Shown here one piece after another: positions 49,954 to 61,467 of a stretch of DNA of 64,000 nucleotides. Positions within the stretch are counted from its first letter, which is position 1, and every line of letters begins with the position of its first letter. Position numbers and translations under genes: made by a program. The stretch spans positions 1-64,000 of the forward strand of contig JACBWW010000096.1 in NCBI GenBank assembly GCA_020086605.1. Direction: 5' to 3'. Under the pieces are notes generated by a model. It did no database searches and had not been told where the DNA came from. It saw only the letters and a list, made by a program, of their open reading frames with translations. The stretch is from Lanius collurio (Eukaryota > Chordata > Aves > Passeriformes > Laniidae).

Positions 49954-51232
49954 GAAAAAGTTTCCTGCCCTTGAACTTTCCTGATGTTCTTAATTTCTCC
50001 ATAACACAACAAATGCAACAGGGGCAAGATGTTTCAGACTGCATACAAGCCATCTATTTAATTACAGCATTGAAGGCAAGTCCACACTACTGTGAATTTC
50101 TGTTGTGTATGAATTATTCCCCTGAATGTTTATTTGGTTGAGTAGAATTTAGAATTACACAAAAATCCTATATTCCACTCACATTTCATAATAAATATAA
50201 CGAAGGACATTCCGCATGGGAGAACAAAACTGAAATCTCTGAGTGTCATAGTAGAAATTGAAAGCAAACTTTTCCACAGAAATGATTTGGTAAGATCTAG
50301 TAAATACAACTCAAAAGCACCAGGAAGTAAAAAAAGATGAAGATTTCCACCAGACAAAAACAATTAACACACTTCTCCATAGACACGCTATAATACAGGG
50401 ACCTAAAATAACAACAACAAAAGTCCCACAGGGAGTGGGAATCTACAAAGCCACTCACAAATTACTTGGCACAATGTCTTGGGGTGGAGGAAAGCCAACC
50501 TGAGTGTAATAAAAGACTAATTTCTTCTTAGTGTTACTAAGTCCAGGAATATTGGGAACAGATGCTTCCAAGATGAACTGGAGGGAAAGGGCTCTGGAAC
50601 GATGCAACCCTTAAAAACTTAAATAATGCAGGACTGCTATTGTTTTCAAAACCCCACAGCTTACCCCAAAACCCCACAACAACAGTCTGACATATGGATG
50701 TCCACAGAAAATAGCAACCCAGCATTCCCACTAACAAAACTGCATTGTAGGGGATAAATGAGTTCAGGATTGATGGTTCAGTAATTGTGCCAAAGAATGT
50801 CAGAGTGTGCCCAATATCTGCAATTCAGCCCAGTAACGGAGTGGATTCCTGCACTGGATACAGTAGTTGAGTGGAACTCAAACCTAAACATCAGAAATGT
50901 TCCTCTGTACAGAACACTACACCAGGAGAGGAAAAAAAAAAAGAGAGAGATGAAAGGCTTTACATATTAATTTTCTTTGATATTCCCATTCTCTAACAAA
51001 TTAATATAGTTTTAAAAGACAGCTTCTGTCGAGTATGTCCAGGGACCTGGTGCAAAGTCAATGTTAAAGTCCATTATGGGACTTTGAATTCATTAAAATG
51101 AAACTTGTCTCTTTGTTGGGTGCTGAATGCACTTCATGACCTGATGTGTATACAGTAGAGACTTGTTAGCCACAAGAAAAGAATAATATAAAAGAAACAG
51201 AATGTCTTCCTCAAACTGTCAGTCTTGGGGAT

Positions 51233-51260
51233 ATTTTTTTTCTTTTTCTTTTTTTTTTTT
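51233..51260 (+). repeat. Poly-T-rich tract
   Basis: T runs with two C interruptions, just left of the old CR1 fragment. Not clearly part of it. Confidence 0.8.
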
Positions 51261-51544
51261 GATATATTCTCATAAAGATTTATATTCTGGCCTTTGTTGT
51301 CTGGGATCCTTGTCTCTTACTCTTTATGCTGGAAAAGGAAATTGTACATTAAGGTAAATTGCTACTCCTGATACTTCTTTCCCTTGACTGATGGTTTTCT
51401 ATTACAGGCTTGCAAGAATTCAGACAGGAAAGAAACTCAAGCATCTTGATTGAAAAGATTTGATACATTCTTTTCAAATTCATGCTATCTAAATCACAGC
51501 AGGATGACTTGTAATCAAAGTTTTCAAAAAGAACATAAATTTGG

Positions 51545-51800
51545 GGAAAAGGAAAAGGCCATTCAGCCCATTGCAAGTCATCCTGGTTAACACAGTTCTT
51601 CCAGAATAGTATCTCCCTTCTTCTTTAATGACCCCAGTGCCTCCAATTCCAAACTTGGCTCGGTAGGCTATTGAAAAATTGTATTTCTTTTTGAGTGAAA
51701 AGTACTTCCTTGTGTTGGTTCTGAATTTCATTTTTTCAGTCAATTCCAGTTCTGCTTCCCTGTTCAGTCTTTTATAGTCAGCCAAACAGTGAGTCAAGTG
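51545..51800 (-). mobile_element. Old, strongly diverged CR1-type LINE fragment
   Basis: On the minus strand the pieces FRTNTRKYFSLKKKYNFSIA and, at the nucleotide level, the reverse of gagtgaaaagtacttccttg resemble the 3' part of older CR1 families shared with turtles and crocodilians. It is far more decayed than the other CR1 copies here, and no terminal octamers were found. The call rests on a short match, so a chance resemblance is possible. Confidence 0.5.
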
Positions 51801-54800
51801 TTATTGAATAAGGTTTTCCACCTGTATTTCTCAGAGAAGATGAGTTTGTAATTCTCTCTTTTTCTCCATTTTTGCAGCGAAAAAAAATGAACTCAGCTGT
51901 GATTACAAGACCGTGGACTTCAAACCAGACTCCTCTTCTACTTCTTTCCTTTAAAGGTGTGTTTGAAGCTAATCTTTTAAAACACTGGGATTTGATTTTT
52001 GTTCACCTGCTTGCCTTTGTTGACTGCTGTTACACACACAACGTGCCAGCCCCTCCAGGAACCACGGCACCCCTTTTTCTTCACAGTGCACTCGCTGAGT
52101 CCGACACAGAAAAGCCATCCCAGATGACTAACACAGGAAAAAAAAAGGGGGGGCATGACTCAGCAATCTATTTCAATGCTCTGAAAAATGCTAGGAAAAA
52201 ATTACCTTAAGAATACCCTTTTTTGTATTCACGGTCTGAATAACTTCACATGCAAAAATTAATAGGTCGGCTTAAATAATCTCCAAAGTCACTCTCTGTA
52301 GATTTTGCTTTTATTTTTTTTTTTTTTGGTCTGGCGAATGCTATAGCTTCAAGTTTCACCAAGGTCATCTTTCATCCAAAAAACTTAATATAATTAGTAT
52401 CAATTCTGTATTTTGTGAGGCTCACACTGGAAGTTATTAACTGTGTTTCAAGTGGAATGTCAGAGAAACGAAGGGCAGAGAGAGTAATCTTTTCAGCTTC
52501 AAAGGCACAGTTGATGACTTTAGTTCACTGGTTAGTGAGAAAGACGTGCATTTTTTTATTAAAGGTGTTAGCAATGCATTTGAAACTATAAGCATTTTTC
52601 TCTCTTTTTTCTTTCCTTTCCTCATTTTTAGAACTTGGCACCACTTCAGTCTTTTTTTTTAACATCCCACATGGCATTGGAACAGTTGCTTCAGATGTCC
52701 TTGTTAGCTATAACAATATTTAGTTGTATACTTTTGTTTTTAACAGTGAAGCACTTCATCAATACCCTGACAGCACGAAACTTGCCAAAATCTGCCTTAC
52801 CCAGTAATAAATACAAAAGAAAAAGATATCAATTTTTGCTGGTAGTGCCTTTAAAATACCACAGACACCTCTCTAAATAAGGTAAAACTAAGCCATGTGA
52901 TCCCATATAAATACAGTGAAGTACATTCAACAAACCATTTGCTTAATCTTTCTCCCTGCTGTAAGAAATGCAATTTATTTCCCTTAAAACTCATCAGTGA
53001 AGATATGACTGACAACACCTTCAAAACAAACCAAATCAAAGTCTTAAGATCCTAAAGATCATAGATTCAACTCCTTCAAATGAAATTCAAGAATGAATTT
53101 CAAAGCATATTTACAGAGTCTTCTTTACAATAAATACTCACTTTTGAGAAAAAATTGAAAATGGAATGTGAAGCCTTCAAGAATCAATCTGTGGTAGTTA
53201 ACCTCAAAGAAATGTAACTGAGAAGCAAGGCTCAAGTTTGCAACAGTGAGGATAACCTAGTGCTAAAGAAAAACACCAAGGGGGATTGTGGATTCTCCAT
53301 TTACTCAGGTCCTCAATTAAGTCTACATATGTTCTGGTGGATGCTCTTTCATAAAATAAAGGTTTCTGTGTCTCATTATAAATCTGTGAGAGTAGAAACT
53401 GTACAAGAATTTAGGCCAAGAATTTAGGCTGACTGACCCAGCAGGTCCCTCTGGACTGAGCAGATCACAAATTTTATCTGTGAATAACATACCAAACTAT
53501 ATGCAGCCCCACTGAAAATTAGTGAGTTTATCTACCTATAAGGCTTTACTTGGAAGAAAGGAGAATACAGCCTGTTTTTCTGTAGAGGAAATGCTTTGCA
53601 TTTCTGCAGGCCATTGTCAAGCTCATGGGGCAGCACTGACAATACATTAAAAATAGCCTGTCTCTCTCTGGACTGGAAAATCCAGATAGATCCACTTCAG
53701 AACTACCTGTCAGTATGATGGGATAAACTCATTTAAGCAATTTACAATCCAAACTGCTTGCAGAGATGTAAATCCTACATCCCCAAAATCTCTTGAAATC
53801 AGTAGAATTCTGGTTTTTAAAGCAGGCGGTACAAAAACCTACTTTTTTTTTTTCCCCCCATATTATTATAATGGAAATCACAATTTAAACCAGAATAGAG
53901 TAGGAAGGTACTATGAATAATATGGTTTTCATACCCTGTTTACACCTGAATGTTGAAAATCACTACCCTGAGGTCACCACCCAGCTAAAGGTCAGATGCA
54001 AATGGTCAGTGTGACATCAGCACACACTGACTCTGCTGTAACACTTCACACAGAGGTGGTGACACCGATGACTTCGGTCCCTCTTCCCAGGGACTTCTTT
54101 GGAACTGCCTGTGCTTCCTTGCTGTTTGCACGTGGAGGCTGAGCAGAAGGAGAGCTGACACTTTACAGCCTGTGGCACCTGAAGGGAGGTCTGAGGCTGA
54201 ACTCAGAGACAAGGCTGCTCTTGGCAGGCAGTAGAAATGCTTCCAGCAGAAGGGACTCTTAATTTGGAAAACCTCTTGCACTGCCAGTTTACAATAGAGA
54301 CTGTCAGACTGCATAATTCATATGCAGTAGGAAAAAAACCCAAAACAACAGCCAAAAAAAAACCCCAGTGTGATGAGAGCTTAGGTTGGGAATGTTTGAA
54401 TTCCTGACACATTGCTGAAGCCTCTCCAGAGCTTGGCTATATAATGGAATCTTTATCAGACCATCAACTAATTGTGATACTTATCTGCACAGCATTGCAT
54501 TTTGGGTTAAGTGATAATCCATCAAGGCTGGAAATCATTGTGTACTTTTTAAGTTGCCTACTTCATTACTGCAAGCTGACAGCTGGATGGATGTGTTAGC
54601 ACTAGAAATATTTGTCCCAGACACAAAGAGCAGCTTCCTAATATATGATATTATGATATTTTCTTTCATGTATTCAGCATGCCCGTAGTTGAATCTATGT
54701 CTCATTTACAATATTCATTTACTTGGCAAACTGTTCAGATTATAAAATCTATCTTTATTTGTTCCAGAATGCAACAGCCTCATTTCATGAATAATATGAC

Positions 54801-57800
54801 CAAATAATGTGTAATAATGACGACAGTTTTCATCTTACATCATAATGCTGTTAAGAAGAGAAAATTGCCCTTTTATAAATGGCCCAGGTCTCTGGTTTGT
54901 AAAAGGTAAGAATTGCAAAGCTCAAGTACTTTTCAGGGCAATGGAGGTAGCTAGCCTCATGTGGGTCATGTTGCCAGAATTTGTTTTGGTGGTTAGACTG
55001 CATTAGTGATGTGCATGCTGCCTTGAGGATTACCCTTGGATTGGTATTACAACTATAAAACATCTTTTAAAAGTATCTGAGAACTGGAAATTCCACACAG
55101 AAGCACCTGGGTTTGATTCTGGTCTGCTCACAACAGACATCAGGGTAGTTCCATTTCCACTTTTTAGCACGTAGTGATTATGCAGTTTCATATTTAGTTT
55201 CACACTGCATGAAAAATTACCTCCTTCCATAACCACATTCTGCTGCTTCTTACTGCCCTGCTGCCTTATTGCCTCTGGAGGAATCCAGCCAATAAATATG
55301 AAACTGCTTGAGGTAGGGTTTGGGTGGTTCTTTTTTTTTTGTTTTAATTCTGTTTTTTTTTTTTTTTTTTTTTGTGTTGAAGGGAGGGGTTTAATTTTTC
55401 CTTTTTTTTTTTTTCAGATTATATTATAAAAAGGTTTTTCCTGGCACTGTATCTGTCACACCTAAAAACCAAAGAGCTCTTTGAGTTAGAACAGATGCTA
55501 CAATCTCCTCTGTTGATCTTAAATCTGTGAGCTTTGAGAATTCGCAGCACTAATTGTACCACCAAGCCTGACTAGTGGGATGAAACCCTAATTAAATATT
55601 GCTTCAGAAAAGAAAGAAATACTGTGTAATCCCTAAAATGGGCACTGTGGACTACTAAGCCTCATGAAAATATCGTGGTAGAACTTGAAAAACTCCAAGT
55701 CCTGTCTAAAATAGGTGTATTTTGATATAAAAAAATCCAACAGTTTGGTTTACCAGCTGGTTGCAGATGCTAGAGAAGGTTTTCCAGCTATTACTCAGCT
55801 GTAGCCTGTGGATGTTTCACCTGGGTAACAGCTCTGAACAAGACAATCCTGTTAAGAGATTTTGGAAGAGAGGCTTGAAAAATAAAGTTTGTGATTTCAC
55901 CATGATCTAACATAGGTTTATCACAATTTTTTAACACACCATCTAAGAAACAAGCTGAGAAACAAGTAGAATGTAAAAAAAAAAATGCAATGAAAAAAAT
56001 CAGCATAAAATCAAGAGATGGCAGCTCTTGAAAGATGGGTGATGAAGATTTACTCAAATGTCTAATGGAAAAAAAAACAAAACAAAACAATCAAAGGAAC
56101 TGCTGTTTGAATCTCAAATTGTTCCACCTTCTGAGAAATCCAGACCTTGGATAAGCCAATAGGAGACTAGTGGGAGAAAGAAGAAATAAAACTTAGAAAG
56201 TTCTAATTTTCCTACACAGTTTGAATAAATCAGCCACAAATTAGATTTTATGTTACTGCCACAGCCATAAAGTAGTATATAAATGAACTGGCTTTTAGCT
56301 TGCTGTCATAGGAAACTGCTTTTAACATTAGACAACGACCATTTTTATTATCAGAGCTGAATGCAAGTAAGCACACACAACTATATTTAAAGTGTAAGTC
56401 GAGCCTTATCTCCGTTGCCCCTCACATATTCTGTAGCTTCTCCTTGCTTTGTTGCTTCTTTCTTTGTCAGTATCTCAGCCTGCCAAGTTACATTAATCAG
56501 ATTATGTGAAAGGAAAATAAAACCACAAGGAAACAACTGGTAATGTTGAGCATTTTTTGATAGGAAAAGCTATAAGAACTACAATGTCTGTCCAAATAGT
56601 TTCTGCATTTAAGCTGCCTATAATGAAACAGTTACTCTAACAGGGTAGACTTTAAGGTAAAAATAGGAATAAAAAAAAAAAGGAAGCAATGCAATTCTTT
56701 TAGCAAAGATAGTTGTCATTTACAAGATTAAATAGAAATATTCACACTTAAAGTCACAACAGTTTTCAAAATGATTACATCCTCAAACCCTTCCTTATGC
56801 CGCTGTAAACGCCTCTTCTAAATTTAGCTCCACATATTTCCTTAAAGAAATCTTCATTTTATACCAGAGACAAACCCAATAAAAGAGAAGTGGATTATAA
56901 TAAAGCACGGATTTCATTCCTATAGAAATGTGTGCATTCACTGGCTTTGTGGTCATCACCCTGACAAATAAACTCTTGATCTCCCCAGAGCAGTTTCCTG
57001 GGAGCAGCATCATGTCTGTGCTGTACACAACAACTTCTGGAGATGTTTTTAGGCCTTACTATAAAAAGCTTTGAACATTCTGGTACAGTCATCATCCAAG
57101 TGAGTCAGCTGAGCCTGAATCACTCTGGTACATGCCATCAAACTGAATGGATCCATCTTTTGAGATTGGGATGCTCTGGCAGTGTTACATTTCCACCTAT
57201 TTGGGTGGTAGTGGTGAGATTTCAGTCTTCAGTAACAGGTCAAAATAAACAAGTTCTGTAACCTCATTGATTTTTTTGTTGACAGAAATAGGATTAAACC
57301 AAAAAAAAACTGTTCTGTTTGTGTGTGTGGGTGATTAACACAATGCCAGCCCATGGGAAGGTTTTTTTGAGTGCACAGGCTTTTTCCCATCTAGAAACTG
57401 ACTTGAGGTGGCTTCTCCTAGACTGTTAATCACCCTCCCTCTCCACCTACAGGATTTGGCAAGATTGGCACAGCACCACCTAAATTAACTTTACACTGAC
57501 AAAGAATTTCTCCACTGGAGGTATCCCTTGTTTCACTGTTGGGGCAAATCCACAATCCTCTTGTGCCTCTTCCCAATCATAAAAGGGAAAAATGGCAAGG
57601 ATCCACACACAGCTTTCACAAACAACATTACATAAATCTGATAGAAATACATCTACTCATACAGCGTATAATTATTCTTTCAGTAGTCCCCCAGATTTGT
57701 TTCTTCTCATACATTTTATCACACATTCCTGATCACGGTTATTAGGCTTTAAGACACCCTTGACAAATATATAAAGGGCAATATTCCTCACTGGCATCAA

Positions 57801-60800
57801 ATTATGTTAAGGGGTTTTTCAGTTAGTAGGTAATGTACCAGTGAAAGAATAATTAATTCCTGAAGGACCGAGCACAAAAACAAGCATACGTTTGTCTGAG
57901 AAAGGAAAAGTTTGACTAAACAGGAAGTTTATGAATTATCATGCTGTCATCCAGCTGGACCAGTAGCTTTTTTCATGTTGTTTACTAAATGCCAGGCAAA
58001 TTAAGACAGCAATGAATCACATGGTTCCAGAATTAACTGATGACTTTTTGAGAATTTTTTTTCCCCCACGAATTAAGGCTTTTGGCAATGAGAAGGTACA
58101 ATAATCAGAATGCAAAATTCCTTGGATTCACAGATTCTATTAGCTTTTTATACCCTACATCTTATACCTGTAAAGACATCTCCTGTGACTGGATGAGGAG
58201 CAGCAGATCCTCAAGGTGGACTATGTAAAAGTCACACAGAACAGAGGAATGTCTTGTAAAAGTTACCTGAGGAGATTCTTAAGTATCAAGCAATAATTTT
58301 AGAACAGAAGGAGTGAAATCTGTCTAGAAAGTTTATTATGTCAGCTATGGGGAATTCAGTTCAAAGACATTATTAAAGAGGATACACTACCCTACGATCT
58401 GGGAAAAACTTCTGTTTCTTTAAGGCATGATCCAACAAAGCAAGACAAAGAAAAAAACATAACAAAAAAGTTTTGATGTTTGAGAGTATATGGATAGTTT
58501 CTCAACTTAATGTCCCTATATATTCCTTCATGTCAAAAATCTTATTGGAATACAAAGCAGAGGTGTCAAAGGAAAATATGTTTATGTGGTACTTTTTCCT
58601 CAGCCAGCAACAGATACTACTGAAAAATCTGACCTTCTCTGACACGGCTCTTGCCCCGTTTGTTCCTCTCTGACAATGGAGATGAAGTTCAGTCATGTAT
58701 TTCAGGATGGCAGAACTCCACCTTCACAGCAGGCACTGAAGGTTTGTGAATGTTTGGGGTCCAAGAAAGATAGGGGATGAGGAGAGGTAAGGAGAGCATC
58801 TTGTCCATTCCCCTCTGCCATGGGAATCAAGCACTTAGAATGAAAGCTTGGATGAAGGAAGTCACAGCACAGAAACAGCTGAATAAGTGAAGTCACTGCC
58901 TCCCATGCATTTACAAAGTGTCTCCACTAAATGTCTTTGCCATTAATTCAGGGAATCATTTTCCCCATTGAACTTAGAAAATAACTCTTCCTCGAAGTCA
59001 TACTGACTTCTTTGTTGAAAGCAAAACCAGAGAAGCTGGTGCTGTCAGCTTCTTTGCAGAGCATATCTGTAATTTCCCTGTCCTTGTTCTTTGCTCAGTT
59101 TCCATTTGTGATCGTTTATCAGGGTGATACCCCCACACCCAACCCCCCATTAGGAACAGCATTCCAAGTGTCTTCCACTGTTGGCTAAAACACCACTTAC
59201 TTCAGCCTTGTCCTCATTATTCATGATTAATTTCTTTATTTTGGCCTTTCATCTAGTGCATTTCTAAACACTTCTGCCTTGTTAGATTTCTCACAACTTG
59301 CTCATTTCATTTCGCACCTGCTTTCATACCTGTTTTCCTGCTTCTTCCACACTGATATCCTCTATGATTTATGTTTATAGCAACCTCTTGTTTTGGTGTT
59401 TTAGTGAGGTTTGATATCTTAGACTGTTAAAAAACCCAACTTTGTTAGTTTATTACATGTGTCCTATTTCTTCTCTGCATTGGGATAAACTATCATTTTC
59501 CTTTCAATACAAGATTTTGAGGAAACAGACTTCCCACACTCATTGGTCCCTTTTATCATCTGCCCAAGAGACTCTATCTACAACTTCCTCCAGGTTGAAG
59601 TGGTCACATCTTTTCAGCCATTTTGCTCCATTCACTTTTTTCTTTCTGGGAAAAGTAAGTGCTCATGTTTTAGTAACTGATCACCCAATATTTCTTCTTT
59701 TACTTTCTATTAAAGCAGCATCTTTTTAATAAGTAAGTGTAGCATCAAATTACATGCATTCTCCCACGTGCTAGAGCTGAAACTCAGAAGAGAGTTCTCC
59801 TGTTTCAGACCTTTCTATTGATGCTGGACACACAAATGAACACTCCACAGGAAAGAAAATGAGGCCCTAAACCACACTCAGGAGGTGAGTCAAGGCATTA
59901 CAAACATCAGTACAATCATATCAGTGACACAGTCATGACCACATAACAAGCAGAAGAAAACAATTTATGAAGGGCAGCAAACATCAGCACACCAAGAGCA
60001 TCGTCCTTCCAGGATGTGAGCCCTCAGAAAGCTGGAAGCTCCTGGTGCTTTACACAAAACACTCTTTTATAAAGACATGATAATTCCTGTCATTCTGCTT
60101 CTTTTCAGGAAATGCTCCCCTTGCAGCCACTTATACCCATGAACACTGGGCTGTTTTCCATGGTCTAGCTTTCTTTTTCTGAAGGAAAAGGACTACTACG
60201 ACATTTCCTCTCTTCACTAAAACAACAATATCCATTTCCCATCAAAAGCAACAATAAAGATTAAAAAAAATGTAATTTTAGGTTTGTTGTCAGTTTATCA
60301 CAACACATTAAAATATCTGTGGCCTGTGGATGAAGAGTTTTGGGGATCTGACACTATCACAATCTTTATACAAAGGACTTGCAAGAGAGCTAAGGTTATT
60401 CTTGCAGCTCACTGCAACCGACTAATAACAACACTTCCAGAAAGAAAAGATTTCGTAACTGTCTTAGCTTTCCTGGCCTAACTGCACCTCATCATGTCAA
60501 TGCTTGCAGTGTGGTAAAAAAATATCATTTCCTCTCTTCTTGTGCAAAGAAAGCTTTCAAGAGACCACATAGGAACCTTCTGCCATTTCATTTACCACAA
60601 GAGATTTGTAGCTACCCAGAAGATGATAATCTGCAAAACCTTCTGCACACATCTTCCCTATTTAACAGTTATCTGATCAGCCACTGCATAAAAGAATAAA
60701 ATAACCTTTATATTTTGCTCATAAAGAAATGAAGCATTAGTAGAAATGTTTGAAAAGCTGTAACACAAAAAAAAAAAAAAGGCAACAGATGGGGGTCAGG

Positions 60801-61347
60801 GAGGGGAGAGAGAACTTTTAGCTCGTTTACTCTAGCTCTGGAGAGATAACACCCCTAAATTAGGAATGCCTTAAACTGTAAAAGGCTAAGAAGGGTGATT
60901 CGAAGCAGTGCCTCTTTATTATCAAGCAAAATTTCATCAACAGAAATTCCAGTGCTGAGACACCTAGCTTGTTTTAGATCATAGCACCCAAAATAACCAG
61001 TCTTAAAAGGTCATGTTTATTTAAAAACAGCTTGCTTGCATTTTACATTAAAGTTAATTTACTAACCTTAAAAAATTAAATGCAAATGTATACAAATAAT
61101 TTAAGCATCCTGTCAAAGTTCACATACGCACTGCTAGAGCACCGACAACATTCAAGGTCATATGAAATCTTTCTTAACCCATGTATCACCCTGTGGATTA
61201 TTCTGTTAAATATACACTGAACTAAAATGCTTGCACCCTCCACTTTGCAAATTTTATCCCTGTTTAAAAAAAATAAAAATAAAATCTAAGCTCTAATTTC
61301 CTATTTATCATGGGCTTTCCAGGCCGTAACAAAGAAGGATACTGTAC
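51801..61347. other. CADM2 intron segment next to the stalk exon, no gene found
   Basis: AT-rich intron with T-rich tracts and no recognised LINE, LTR or RNA gene. Scattered frames of up to about 110 codons show no motifs. Confidence 0.6.
55330..55416 (+). repeat. T-rich tract
   Basis: Runs of 10, about 21 and about 13 T separated by short mixed sequence. On the CADM2 strand this is an A-rich intronic block. Confidence 0.8.
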
Positions 61348-61467
61348 CTCTGATGCTGGTGGCTGTTGCCGATGTGGTTGTGCTGGCTGTTAAGGCTACA
61401 TTGGTTGTGACTGTTGCAGTGGTAAGGGAGGGGATGACAGTAGTGGGAAGCAAAGTGTTGAAAACAT
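61348..61467 (-). CDS. CADM2: CADM2 Thr-rich stalk exon, probable in-frame cassette
   Basis: This 120-bp exon encodes 40 residues, starting DVFNTLLPTTVIPSL and ending TTSATATSIR. Eighteen of the 40 are Thr or Ser and none is Cys, as expected for an extended, O-glycosylatable stalk between the third Ig domain and the membrane. The minus-strand acceptor has a long T-rich tract ending cactcaccag, and the donor is AGAG/gtacag. The phase is 1 at both ends and the length is a multiple of three, so inclusion or skipping leaves the frame intact. In CADM1 and CADM2 of other vertebrates, stalk exons at this place are alternatively spliced, changing stalk length and glycosylation. That this one is alternative here is inferred. 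The Ig-domain exons are not found between 61468 and 64000. Confidence 0.92.

Larger units (their letters stand above)
21152..61347 (-). other. CADM2: CADM2 large intron between stalk and transmembrane exons (40,196 bp)
   Basis: The intron is bounded on the minus strand by AGAG/gtacag at 61347 and by ccctctag at 21152. It is AT-rich and holds CR1 fragments, a probable solo LTR, a local duplication and simple repeats, which are listed separately. No further exon with CADM similarity was recognised. Very long introns are usual for this gene in other vertebrates. Confidence 0.85.

Noticed and set aside
49869..50141. Open frames with a Lys- or Phe-rich run
   Set aside because: The run is only translation of the A29 tract at 49916-49944.
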